Source: Lethocerus indicus
Taxonomy: Eukaryota > Arthropoda > Insecta > Hemiptera > Belostomatidae
Direction: 5' to 3'
NCBI GenBank assembly: GCA_019843655.1
Contig: JACDQD010000004.1
Span: 14,508,001 to 14,572,000, forward strand
Length of the DNA: 64,000 bases
Below the pieces are notes generated by a model. The model saw nothing but the letters and a program-made list of their open reading frames with translations, had not been told where the DNA came from and ran no database searches. Below are positions 15,062-25,183 of the stretch, in pieces. Numbering within the stretch: position 1 is the first letter of the stretch; every line of letters starts with the position of its first letter. Both the position numbers and the translations under genes were made by a program.

Positions 15062-15199
15062 CAGGATTTTAAGGCTTCATGTTGGGTCAAATATGAGTAT
15101 TGAGAAAATATTCCTCAAATCCGGATAAAACAGAGTAACACTCAAACACATACAGGTAACATTCAAAATCCGAATTAATTGGAGCGTGCCCGCGGCCAT
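15062..15199 (-). other. Candidate first exon of an unrecognised minus-strand gene
   Basis: A CpG-retaining spot (about 15.12-15.30 kb) lies inside a CpG-poor block. It contains AAAATGGCCGCGG, where the ATG at 15199 has a strong context (acaaaATGG) and overlaps a YY1-like AAAATGGC element. The frame starts MAAGTLQLIRILN and stops at TGA (15079-15077). Five codons later comes a perfect donor, CTG|GTAAGT (15061-15056). If the exon is real, the ATG frame is either a short upstream ORF or the gene is broken here. A GTATGT donor candidate also occurs inside it. No protein family is recognised. Confidence 0.25.
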
Positions 15200-15360
15200 T
15201 TTGTTTGATAAACTGGTCGCTCTAAGCGTTGGATTGCACATTAGAAAACATAACATTGAAGTGAGAAAATAATTGTTCTGTGATAAAAGCATTTCGGTTG
15301 GAATAATCATAAATTGTGATTAGGACTACATTTCCTGAATAAATTTAGGTAAATTTTTAC

Positions 15361-15376
15361 GTGTGTGTGTGTGTGT
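15361..15376 (+). repeat. (GT)8 microsatellite
   Basis: Eight GT dinucleotides followed by an AT-rich tract. Confidence 0.9.
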
Positions 15377-15416
15377 ATATAATAATATATAATAATTATC
15401 ACTATTATAATAATAG

Positions 15417-15460
15417 GTTGGCGTACCTGTTTGGTGGTCTAGGAGGGTTTGGAATAAGTT
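15417..15460 (-). repeat. Dispersed repeat, copy 2 (partial)
   Basis: On the minus strand it reads TTATTCCAAACCCTCC then ACCACCAAACAGGTA, matching the right half of the family. Confidence 0.5.
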
Positions 15461-17348
15461 ATTTTTTTGCTTATTCTTTAAAATAGGTCTACCAAAATAC
15501 AAGTGGGGTAACAAGAAGATCGAAAAATCAATGGTATTGTAGTAATAATGATTGTTCATAACGGTATTCTTTGTCAGTATTCTAGCAGTTTGATTTCAAA
15601 AGATAAAACAAAAATTATGAATTGCGGACTGATATTGAATCAAGAATATATTATACTCTCATAAAAGCTAATCTGAAATCAGTTCTACTGATAAATGTTC
15701 AATTAATAATAGTTAATTGTTTAATTTTTTGATGGAGCATTGCAAATAAATTATATGATTTATATAACACAATAAAATAAAGGCATTATGAAAACAATAA
15801 CCTGAAAATAGATCCTAGAATAGAGGATAATAAAATGGGTTCACATTTTTAATTCGTATTTTATATTTTTTAATTTCCATTTTGAAGAAATTTACATTTT
15901 TTAATATTTTATTTCTTAATTACTTAATAAAATTAAAGCTGGTTTTCATTATACAGTATACAAAATAGTGATAATTGAGGTAGCTACCAGATTATTTGGT
16001 GCAATCCTGATAAATTTCCTTCAACACACTCATGTTTTAATTTAACTCAGACTCATAAAATTATGTGGTCAGATCTTAAATTAAAGTAATAATTGCATAA
16101 CAAAGCTAATACTTACAATTAAGTGCACTTCTGGTTTCATTATACTTAATAAAGAATGAACATAAATATCACAAATATATAAAGGTTACATCGAGATAAT
16201 TAATTGTCCAAGTAGAATCATGATAAAAATTTGCAAATACTAATTCTTTATATTAGTTTAAATACAATTATTAATCATTCATCAATTGCCAATAGATTAC
16301 AATGCTTCAGTTTTAAAAATATTTTTAAGTTTTTAAATTTAATTTATGAATTTAATTCATACTTAATCTCGGACAATGTAATTAAAGCCATCTTTGAAAT
16401 ATCACATTTTATGTATTGAGAATTTTTAATATTTTCATTAAAAAAATGTTTCACTAGTGTATTGACCATACACTTGAATTATGTACAATTACAGTCTCAA
16501 CAATGAACAAGTAACATCTAACTACAATAATGGAAAATTAACATTTCATTTTTGGTATAAATCTGTATGGGCTCTAACTTTATCTCCTTTGAAACTCAAC
16601 ATAAGAAAATTCACTTACATTTCTAAATCCTTATGATGATTATATACTCACTAAATTATATCAAAAGAAAATGAGCCCATGGCACCAAAAGTGATAATGT
16701 GTAATAGGGCAGTAAAAGAAACATGCCAGGATACAAATATATCACATTAGCAATAGATCAACTGCTACTTACATCGTTTGGGAACATTGTCATGAATACA
16801 AACTGCTATTATGTCATTACAGCATAAATAATTATTATTGATAATAAATAATTAGTGTAAATATTATTGCCTTACTTGAAATTGGTGGTAATGAAATGGC
16901 TTGAGTAAAAACTGCTTCCTACAGAAGTGTAGGCTTAGGGCAGAAATAAAATTATTTGTTGATTCAGTGCTAATATAATGTTGATTAAATGAGTGATTTT
17001 ACAATTATTTGTTGAGGATTGAGTGCCAACATGTAAAGAATAATAATATCAAGAACAATATTAGGTTCATCATACTATTTGCAACTCATGCAAAAGCAAC
17101 AATGACATAAGAACATTTTCAATAGTAGTACTCATAATATTCTGATGAACAAAGTCACCATGTATACAACATAATACGTAACATGTTAAGAGTCCTCACC
17201 AATAATTTTCAATTTTCAGTCCTCAATGAAACACTCATTAATAACTGAATATGTGAATATATTCAAACGATATTGAAGTAGGACACTACAAATTTACTTT
17301 ATATTACTATAGTCCAAAATGTTTTATAGATATAACTACATCATTTGT

Positions 17349-17354
17349 TTTATT
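17349..17354 (-). terminator. Candidate dpn polyadenylation signal
   Basis: TTTATT on the plus strand gives AATAAA on the minus strand, about 150 bases past the dpn stop codon. It is the first canonical hexamer I noticed downstream. The surrounding DNA is AT-rich, so hexamers are common and the real 3' end may be further on. Confidence 0.35.
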
Positions 17355-17500
17355 AATATAACTAAACCAATATAACCAATCATTTCGATTTTAATGTCTC
17401 AGAGTGACTAGACATTCAAATCTATCTAGATTTCTGTTAAAATAAATAATTTACTGTTGGATGTATTCAAACAAATAACAATGGTTACATATAGGCTAAA

Positions 17501-18292
17501 CTACCACGGTCGCCACACATCAGATGCTGCAGTAGCAGGCTCTGAAGGAGGAGGTGGTGGTGGCTGGGGGCTGTGAGCAGACGTAGAAGGGGCGGAGGTA
17601 GACCCCACTAGTGTGAAAGCAGAATAGAGCCTAGGACACTTCATGAGGAGGAGCCTGCCCTCGCCGTCGGACTGGTCGTCGTCCTGTCGAAGACAGGATG
17701 AGCCCCTCTTCAGAGAATAGTCCAAGGGCGGTGGAACCACAGTAAGCGGCCTGTGGAGGGGCTGAAGGGCCGGCGGGGGTGGGTCTTCGGGGACTGAAGG
17801 CGTGGTGGAGGTGACCTCGGGGGCGGCATTCTCTAGGGCGTGTTCGCTGTATGCGGACGATGATGAGGAAGACGATCCGGCGGGACTGAGCGGTGGGTGA
17901 GGGTGGCCCGGGGGGAGGACGAGGGCCAGTTGGGAGGAGGTTAGCCTGCCCAGCTGCACCCTACTCGTGTTATTGTTGACATCGTCTTGGGCCGAGCCCT
18001 GAGCCCCTCCGGCCAAGGCGGAACTCGCCAACGGGGCTATTTGATTCAGACCCGAGACGCAGCCGGAGAGGTGGGCCAGCAGCCTCTGTTTCACCCCTTG
18101 CTCGACCCCGTCCAACTTCCCTATGTATCTGCTCACCTCGGAGGCGCACTCGGAGAATCCCGTCTGAAATTTCTGGAGCACCGAGGGGTCGGCGGCCACC
18201 GCCGTCGACATTTGTTGTCGCTGCACAGTTTGCAAGTGTTTCACGGTCATTTCCAGTATATCTGCTTTTTCCAGCTTCGAATGTCTTGCCGG
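17501..18292 (-). CDS. dpn: dpn terminal coding exon (helix 2, Orange, WRPW)
   Basis: Acceptor CTCTATTACAG precedes codon [11 protein letters not shown]. The exon encodes residues 64-326: helix 2, the Orange domain, an Ala/Ser/Pro-rich linker with a run of seven serines, a short acidic stretch ([10 protein letters not shown]), a proline run (PPPPPPS) and the final WRPW followed by a stop. The exon is far richer in GC than its surroundings. The plus-strand open frame at 17987-18298 is its shadow. Confidence 0.96.
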   Translation of the reverse strand, partial: PARHSKLEKADILEMTVKHLQTVQRQQMSTAVAADPSVLQKFQTGFSECASEVSRYIGKLDGVEQGVKQRLLAHLSGCVSGLNQIAPLASSALAGGAQGSAQDDVNNNTSRVQLGRLTSSQLALVLPPGHPHPPLSPAGSSSSSSSAYSEHALENAAPEVTSTTPSVPEDPPPPALQPLHRPLTVVPPPLDYSLKRGSSCLRQDDDQSDGEGRLLLMKCPRLYSAFTLVGSTSAPSTSAHSPQPPPPPPSEPATAASDVWRPW

Positions 18293-20551
18293 CTGTAATA
18301 GAGGATCGAGTTATTTTACGTGTTTCTCATTTATTCTCGATAATATATGGCCTATTCGCGGAACCCTTTTCACATTCATAAATGCATCGACAGATTGCTT
18401 TAATACCGATTGAACGTAAAATCGATGAAGACGAGGACTACTTGGATACAGGTGCCAAAGCGGTGAGAGGGGCGTGAGAAAGGGTCAGGTGTGGAGGGGG
18501 ACTGTACTGGAGAAACAGAGACACGCACCGACGCTCGGAGCTGCACAGCCCACCAATTGTGTGCGGGGGCGTGGGAAAGGTCGGGATGGTGCACCCACGC
18601 GCCACTCTTCCCCTCACAGAATTCCAGTAGACAAACATTGTTGGGGAAGAGTGGCGCCCCTTTGTTCGCGCCACGAACAGATACCTGCTTTGATGCAGTT
18701 AGGGTTAGCCAGGACACTATTCTGTCATGGTTGGACACCCTTATCGGGCATTGGCAGTCAAGTGACAGTTTGTTCTATACGCAATTATGTTATTAGCTAG
18801 AAAATACGGTTTAACACTTTAACAGAATAAATTTGTCAGAATACTTTTGTTTTCATGTTTAGTAAAATAAGCATGCCCGGAATAGTTCAATCTAATGTTA
18901 AATGTGGAGAATATTAATAAATCTGAATTCAACTGAACTTGATGCTTGGGAATGAGTTTTGACAAAACAAAGATATCTAACCGTCAGAAAGAGAGTGGAG
19001 TAATCTACGATTGCCTGTATATTTTCTGTCTTCCAAACGAAAGGCAGTAATCTGGCTATAGAAAACTAATTGTTTTTTGTCTGAAATTGACGATTTAAAG
19101 CATTTAGAAAAGGCAGGTTATTTTCATAAAACGAGTTTACTTACGTCTTTTTTCATCGCGTCCAATATCAATGATTTGAGTTCGTTCAGTGATTGATTTA
19201 TCCGGGCCCTTCTTCTTTTTTCCATAATTGGTTTGTTACTCTGTAAAGAAAGCAATATTTAATATTGAATTTTATGTAATTTAGATGGACAACAAAATTT
19301 AAGAATATAAATTGCGGTAAAATGTCAATTATCAACTTTTTATGTACATTATATTTTTTCTACTAATTTTTTACTTAATCTACTCCTTCTAGATGAAGTT
19401 GAATCGTTCCGCGTTGTTGAGGACATCTCTTAACACTGCATGTATCACTATACTTTATTTCGAAACCGATGACATTTATTATTAATGGAATTCCTTCGAA
19501 GTCTCTACCTATAAAGAAAAATCCCTTCTTCGATTGAAGGTATCAGTGCCATTTGTACTGGGTATATAATATACTCTTTATGAAAAAATGTTCAAGTTAA
19601 AATTCAATAATGCCTGGAAAGGAACACTCCTTGAGAATTTATTCATTACTAAACTACGGATAATAAAGCGAGCTCCCATTTTATCATTGGGGAGCTGATA
19701 CATGGTATGAATATATCGCATTTCAAGTTAGTAGCTATACATTTCAGGAAGTAAAATCATAAGTCATATATAAGTTTGGAAATAGGGTAATAAATCCCAC
19801 GTTCGTTTTAGTGCAGCATCGTTTACGAACTCATGGATGTGATAAAATGAACAAACATGCACTAGGCGGGCAACCTTTTATGTTGTAAACATACTCGAAA
19901 CCCCAGAAGAATGAATTGAACGAGGGGGAGGGACGAACTCCCTCTATTGAAGGTACCTGTTGCAAGTAGGCGCCCCTAAGCTACTGTAGACCACCCCGTT
20001 ATTATTTGGGTGCTGTTACCACCCATCCCCCATGGCAAAAAAATTAAAAGGTCTACTATTCAGGCACGGAATCAAGAGGACCTGTAGAATTCGTCCCACC
20101 GCCCCACCCCCACCGATCTGGGGAATTTTCCAACCTTAATTCTTTTTTATACAGCCCCCTGCGATCATTCTTTTTCCGATAAACTTTTGTTCGATTCCGA
20201 TGTATCATATTATTTCAAGCTAGTCTCGTTCATTCATCGATTATGATAATTGTAAAATTGATATAATTATGCTTGTCTATTCATATAAATTTGAAAATAA
20301 ACACAGTCCGTGGAATGATCTTCCGATTAACCTATCTGACTTAATCTGTCTGCTCTCGGGCCTGTACGGACACCCCGATATATGTTTTCTAAACCTAAAG
20401 TTAGTTCTCTGCCGGTACTTTTTAAAATACAGAGTTTTAAACGAATCTGGTTATTTACCTTTCTGAGTTCCGCCTTAGACATCCCGGGATGGGGCCGCAC
20501 GTACGGGAAGTCGATGACGCGGTGGTCGAGTTCATCCTCGCTGATGGGCAT
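17501..20551 (-). CDS. dpn: Deadpan-like HES-family bHLH-Orange transcriptional repressor (three coding exons)
   Basis: Joined exons 20551-20459, 19240-19145 and 18292-17501 give an uninterrupted 326-residue frame. Residues 31-90 form the bHLH domain. Its basic region has the HES-specific proline ([13 protein letters not shown]), and helix 2 carries [15 protein letters not shown]. Residues about 102-145 form the Orange domain (core [13 protein letters not shown]). A proline/serine-rich linker follows, and the protein ends in WRPW, the Groucho/TLE-recruiting tetrapeptide. The family is known to bind CACGTG/CACGCG sites as nuclear repressors. Deadpan keeps neural progenitors self-renewing and is a Notch target in Drosophila. 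The N-terminal SKAELRK and the helix-2 end VQRQQM favour deadpan over hairy or E(spl). Both introns (1218 and 852 nt) are phase 0 with GT-AG ends. The start ATG at 20551 (context gccgggATGc) is the first ATG after an in-frame stop. An additional upstream coding exon cannot be excluded. Confidence in the family is very high; in the orthologue, high. Confidence 0.93.
18473..18481 (+). promoter_or_regulatory. Su(H)/CSL consensus site
   Basis: CGTGAGAAA matches YGTGRGAAM exactly. It lies in dpn intron 2. Confidence 0.5.
18570..18578 (+). promoter_or_regulatory. Su(H)/CSL consensus site
   Basis: CGTGGGAAA is the high-affinity form of the CSL site. It lies 17 bases from a CACGCG site in dpn intron 2. 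Confidence 0.55.
18599..18657. repeat. Perfect 15-bp inverted repeat with 29-nt spacer
   Basis: GCGCCACTCTTCCCC at 18599-18613 is exactly mirrored at 18643-18657. In the dpn pre-mRNA it could form a hairpin. In DNA it gives two symmetric copies of the CGCCAC flank of the HES site. Confidence 0.8.
19145..19240 (-). CDS. dpn: dpn coding exon 2 (basic region and helix 1)
   Basis: The 96-nt exon is bounded by acceptor TTCTTTACAG and donor GTAAGT and encodes residues 32-63. It spans the basic region and the first helix with the start of the loop, ending in MKKD. Ninety-six nucleotides between two phase-0 introns at these exact residues is the usual HES/hairy arrangement. It is too short to appear in an ORF scan and was found from its protein match and splice sites. 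Confidence 0.95.
20459..20551 (-). CDS. dpn: dpn coding exon 1 (residues 1-31)
   Basis: The exon encodes an acidic N-terminal arm ([10 protein letters not shown]) ending in SKAELRK just before the basic region. It closes at a GTAAAT donor at 20458-20453 in phase 0. An in-frame TGA lies 33-36 bases upstream of the ATG, so translation starts here unless the exon is itself joined to an upstream one. Weak acceptor-like AGs exist upstream (for example the CAG about 20 bases before the ATG) but lack a pyrimidine tract. Confidence 0.85.
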
Positions 20552-20679
20552 CCCGGCGGTCACGTCCACTGGTGGCACTATCAATCACAGAATTTCACAC
20601 AAACTGTGTATATGTATGTGGTTCGGAGGCGGACACTGGGAGCACCGTAGGCATGGGGCAGTGAGTCGATCGGACTACT

Positions 20680-20810
20680 AACTGATACTGTGCAGGAGGG
20701 ACTCGGGGTGGGCGACCCGGGTCCGCTTCCCCCACCTCCTTCCCTCGGGTTTAAAGCCACCGGAGGGAGAGTCGCCCCGTCGTATACCTGGCTTCCGAGT
20801 GTGGGAAAAT
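20680..20810 (-). promoter_or_regulatory. Candidate dpn core promoter with an upstream CSL site
   Basis: On the minus strand TCAGTT (20685-20680) matches the arthropod initiator TCAKTY, with the +1 A at 20683. This would give a 5' leader of about 130 nt. No TATA box or good DPE is seen. A perfect Su(H)/CSL site, TGTGGGAAA, lies at 20800-20808, about 120 bases upstream. The segment belongs to a GC-rich, CpG-rich island (about 20.5-21.0 kb), as expected around a developmental promoter. The start site is inference. Confidence 0.35.
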
Positions 20811-22111
20811 GCGGGGCGTCTCCCCGCCCCACCCCGCCCCGCCATCCTACCACTATAGGTTTAACCTACTTGTAGCTCCCCCTGCCACTGCTCCCTGTTG
20901 CTTCTGTATATTCCCACACTGGGCTATGACCACCTGACACTGCGGTCCTTCACTCTCCCTCTTTCTCTCCCTCTCTCGGTTCACTTCTCCTTTCGTGCTT
21001 CCTCGATTGATGGACTGCAGGGAGATATCGATGCTGCAATCCGGTTTTCTGTAAATCCCTCGATCCTTTCTTCCGCTATTTATGATAGTCCTATTTATTT
21101 AGATATTCACGATGTTTTGTTCATAATGCACGCTGATACTATGCCAGGCTTTTGTGTCTAACGCAATGAAGTTTGTATGTTTGTATATCATCTCTAAAAC
21201 CCTGATGCTTTCTATCACCGTTCTTCAAAACGCAGTACTTATTAACATATAAACAATTATATGTGAACGTATAATTTTTATTTCATTTCGTTCATCGGAT
21301 GAATAGTAAGGATATTCTAGAACAGGAGAATACTTCAGTATTCAAATAGATTTTATTTCGGTATTAGTTGAATCTGAGAAAAATTTGTTGAAAACATTAG
21401 TAATGGGAAAGAGTAAGGAATAGTTAAAATGGTATTAATAGGAAGGGGATTGTAATAAGTGCCCTTGATTATATAAGTATCGACATATTCTGTATAGATA
21501 TTAAACGGAAAGGAAAGGATGATGAGAAATAAAAAAATGCAATATTTAATGATGCTAAAATTGTAGAATAGTTAGAAAATGTAATTTTAGATACTGTAAA
21601 TTGTAAAGCTGAAGAAATATATTATAAGTTATTTCGTGCATTTATTAAAATATTATTAATCTCTATTTAATTGATTCTTATATTCGTAAATTTGATATTT
21701 CGAATATTACGAAAAATAAACGGTTCACACGTAAAATTTTACTGTTTCGAACTTCCATTAAGCCCTTATCGACTACTCCAACAGATACTTCCGAGAGATA
21801 ACGGAATTCCACACAACACGCACAACCCAACAAGCGCCGGCATCTCTTTCCCTCGAATCACTCTCTTTACTTCCTCTATCGTTAACTTCGCTAAGATAAT
21901 ATATGCAAATAATATAACAGAGATAACGACTGAAAGAAAGGAAAGAGACTGTAGATAATACAGAGGTTCGGGATTGTAGTGTGGGAGAATTCTACTTTAT
22001 CGGCCCACCGTATCATGAGTAGTAAAACAGGCGATACGTGGACAACAGTTGATACGTTAGCTGTTCCAAAATGCACTTTTAAAAGGCATGTCACTGACAT
22101 CTGTCAGCCTC

Positions 22112-22120
22112 CGTGGGAAC
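22112..22120 (+). promoter_or_regulatory. Su(H)/CSL consensus site
   Basis: CGTGGGAAC matches YGTGRGAAM. It lies about 1.4 kb upstream of the candidate dpn start site. Confidence 0.45.
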
Positions 22121-22599
22121 ACGAGAATATTTACTAGACAAAAGAAGATAATAAATCAACAATTTTTATTATAATGGTTTGACTTTTCTTTGTACTGGTA
22201 ATAATTGACCAGTACAAAACACTAAAACTGAATAAGTTTATCAGAATTTATTCGACATCCGTTGTGAAATATCACCCATAGTATTCCGTTAAATTTCCGC
22301 TACTATGTCGGGGAAGGTGGTGAAGCCGAAACCGTTCTGAGTTTGAACCAAATAGATGAGTGAAGTACGAAAATCGTATGATTCGTGCTTTGGTAAAAAT
22401 CGAATTATTAGTCAAACGCAGGCACCAATTTTGAATGAGTATTGAAACATATAATTTTAACGCTACGGTTATTGAATGTTCATAATCCAGAGAGCATTCA
22501 AGCGAGGAACGAATTGAACCAGTTAATTCGGTTAATTTGCCAAATGCGAAACGGTAGAGAAAAGGGGAATCAATTAATAAAACTGGGTTGAGGTGTATT

Positions 22600-22800
22600 G
22601 TTGAGGGGCGTCTAGGTGCATGGGTATGCGACGGCCCTGTGAGCCCCTCTGGCTCCGTTTTCCCACACAGGCTGCGCCTTCCCTTCCGGTTCCTCCTGTA
22701 ATTGCCCGAGTTCCTCTACACGGAGCGCCCTCGTCCCCACGCGCAATCCGGCCACGCGCCACAGCTATACCGGTATGGCCGGGCCACTGCCCGCCAAGGA
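22600..22800. promoter_or_regulatory. GC-rich putative dpn upstream enhancer
   Basis: The island holds a perfect CSL site on the minus strand (22659-22667, TGTGGGAAA) and two HES class C sites CACGCG (22738-22743 and 22753-22758). The second lies in CCACGCGCCAC, an 11-mer shared with the intron 2 island (18595-18605). Open frames on both strands have no recognisable protein content. I read it as non-coding regulatory DNA. Confidence 0.45.
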
Positions 22801-23837
22801 GGACGCTCATATTTAAAAGAATAACACACTTCATTAACGGAAGAGGGGTTGAACACCAACAATCGTATAATGCCCACATCTCATCGCCCATTTAGTCCCA
22901 AGCTAGAACTGCTTCGACTTCTCGTTATCGCCAGTAGGATTATTTCTTGCTTGTGATCTTATAAATACCATTCTCATGTAATTAATATAAATTTACGAGA
23001 AAGAACGTGTCAACCGAATGAGCAGAAATACTTCATCAATGATTGTAAGTCTGGGAGTCCGAGGATGAATCTGAGACATTAGGGGTTGAGAAAGGATTTT
23101 AAACGATTGTTACTTATACCTGATTATTAATTATATAAAGAGCGCTATTTATTTAAGTAAGCACTAATATCTTCTAATCCTAGTAATCAACATTACCACA
23201 ATTGCTCTACCATTATTAGGATAACTTCCTTCAAGATCAATATTACCCAATTATAGTTCTTCAGTACTGAGTAATGTCCTGGGTTACAGTACCATTTCTG
23301 TAGATAACTCTGGAGTAATATCTGTGAGCTAAAGTATGTAAAAACACAAACCAGAATAAGAAAGCCTGCATCGAGTTTCCGACTACAGGCTTATGCTACG
23401 GGAATATGCTATAGATTGAGCAATCTAAAGCATTTCAATATTGAAACTCGTTTTTGTTTTAAACATCGTTTTAGATATTAAACGAATACCATTCGAAACC
23501 GTTTAAGGTTTATTATTTTAATAAATAATCCATAAAAAGTAGAATTATTAATTAATTGTAGGACATACGATAAGGATTATACGACAAATGCCCCAGTCAT
23601 CCGTCAGGCAGTGTGAATACAGTGGTGATTCACTTCATTACTCCATGCGGAACCGAAATGCGTATGTACCTGGCTATATTACTAAAGCAATGCAAACGAT
23701 AGTGGCGAAACGTGTCCTGTCTAAAATAGGCGAGACAGAGAACCCAGTAGAGATCATGAAAGTCAATAATATATTATCCAACACCGTTAACACGGTCGGG
23801 TTTTCAGGCTAAAGTTTCGAAACAGAGACATGTTCCC

Positions 23838-23846
23838 GTTCCCACA
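23838..23846 (-). promoter_or_regulatory. Su(H)/CSL consensus site
   Basis: TGTGGGAAC on the minus strand, in a GC-rich island (about 23.82-24.06 kb) about 3.1 kb upstream of dpn. Confidence 0.45.
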
Positions 23847-24655
23847 GTGTGCGACGGCATGTGGCCGACCCTCCGCCCAAAACCCCATTCAGTAATATTA
23901 AAAGTCCCCCCCTCTGCTCCTTATATTGTTGAAAGTAAGAGTGGACCCTTTTCCCCCTCCTGCTATTGTGCCCGAAGACGCCCAGCGGGCCAAGTCGCAC
24001 TCCAGTCACGCTTACTCCAGTCAGAGTCCTCCCCTCCAATAGAATGCGTTCCCTCTATTAGATTCGCTGCAAAATTAAAACTAGCAGATGTCAGGCAACC
24101 CACTCCTCCCGCCCATCGTTCCAACCGATTATTCAACAGTTGGTTGCAAGCACGAAAGAATACGGTAGTACCCGTGGTGATTTCAACTCGTATTAAATCA
24201 ATAATTAGCGCATATCGTCCACTGGCACACATGGGCTATAAAAATGAAGAGAAAAAAAAATCAATTAGCACTAGAACCCTACACTAATGTCAGGAGTTCG
24301 GGTGTGAACATTTCACAAATGGGATTTGGAACTCGCCGCATTATATATCTCCGCTTGCCTGCTTTTAAGGCAGACCGGTGTAGGCGTCTCGTTTTCGTCT
24401 TTCGACAAGCTAATGCCCTATAATTAGATTTATAAACCACGACACTCCATAGCTCGTAGTCGTTTGTAAATATGAAACGTGTCCAGCGGAGGGCCGAAGA
24501 CCTCGCTCTACAAAGAAATGGACATGGATACAACATGGACCCGACTAGAGACCTGTGTTCTTAATTAGCGGAGTGAGAAGGAAGGAAGTCGCCGGGAATA
24601 TGGTGGCCGCCAGCGGTCACTGAAACGTGACCTCGGTCCCTCCAGCGGGGCCTGC

Positions 24656-24664
24656 GTTCCCACG
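24656..24664 (-). promoter_or_regulatory. Su(H)/CSL consensus site
   Basis: CGTGGGAAC on the minus strand, in a locally GC-rich stretch about 4 kb upstream of dpn. Confidence 0.45.
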
Positions 24665-25041
24665 CTCATTATATATTCGGGGTTGGTTTTTTCCCCTTCT
24701 GCTTGTTGCGTTATCATTTCGTTTCCAAACCGGTGTGTTACCGGCTTACCTGAAGAATTGGATAAGATAATACCTGATTCAGTGTCGGTGGATGGGCGAC
24801 CGACTCTTAAAGAACTTTTGAGTACGGGATAATAATCGGCAGAAGGCCCCAAAAAAGTATTCATTCAATAACTGTTGTCTAAATAATACAATGGAAAGTA
24901 CACCGAAATTCCAATACTCTCTTAAGGAAAAAATTAAATTTTAGTCTATAGCAAATTTATAGTTTTATTTCTTACCTTGAACCTTACGTGTAATTTCAGT
25001 GTATTAAACTTTGTATAAAATAAAATGGAACAAAATGGCAA

Positions 25042-25120
25042 AATTAGTTTGGAATACCTGTTATGTGGTGCGAGGGTTTGGAATACCGTAGATTTTTCGA
25101 TCTCCCGTCTATGAGATATT
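25042..25120 (-). repeat. Dispersed repeat, copy 3
   Basis: The minus strand carries GGGAGATCGAAAAATCTACG followed by TATTCCAAACCCTCGCACC and AACAGGTATTCC. Confidence 0.6.
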
Positions 25121-25133
25121 AGCCAATACATAA

Positions 25134-25136
<3 letters not shown>

Positions 25137-25180
<44 letters not shown>
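25137..25180. repeat. (AT)22 microsatellite
   Basis: An uninterrupted AT run, directly next to a copy of the dispersed repeat at 25042-25120. Confidence 0.95.

Positions 25181-25183
<3 letters not shown>

Larger units (their letters stand above)
13300..17480. other. CpG-poor, very AT-rich block 3' of dpn
   Basis: By-eye counting finds roughly 26 CpG in 3.9 kb, about a third of what the base composition predicts, whereas the first kilobases of the window are near expectation. Apart from the exon-like pieces near 14.4 and 15.1 kb, the tandem repeat at 14.58 kb and a (GT)8 run, I see nothing recognisable. It may include the dpn 3' UTR next to 17.5 kb. Confidence 0.5.
18440..18760. promoter_or_regulatory. 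GC-rich putative enhancer in dpn intron 2 (two CSL sites, one HES site, inverted repeat)
   Basis: This island inside the 852-nt intron contains perfect CSL sites CGTGAGAAA (18473-18481) and CGTGGGAAA (18570-18578). It also has a class C HES site CACGCG (18596-18601) and CAGGTG E-boxes near 18450 and 18485. A perfect 15-bp inverted repeat (18599-18613 and 18643-18657) overlaps the CACGCG. The short open frames on both strands here share no recognisable domain and are probably by-products of high GC. A Notch-responsive, HES-autoregulated intronic enhancer is the inference. Confidence 0.5.

Noticed and set aside
13300..17400. Nuclear mitochondrial insertion, considered because of AT richness and low CpG
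   Set aside because: No recognisable mitochondrial gene segment was seen in the frames or sequence read.
18400..18800. Several overlapping open frames on both strands
   Set aside because: They lie inside dpn intron 2 and are explained by its high GC content.
20581..20875. Proline/glycine-rich frames on both strands upstream of dpn
   Set aside because: Low-complexity products of the GC-rich promoter island with no family resemblance.
23847..24287. 146-codon open frame with overlapping frames on the other strand
   Set aside because: It begins at GTG, lies in a GC-rich island where stops are rarer on both strands, and resembles no protein.
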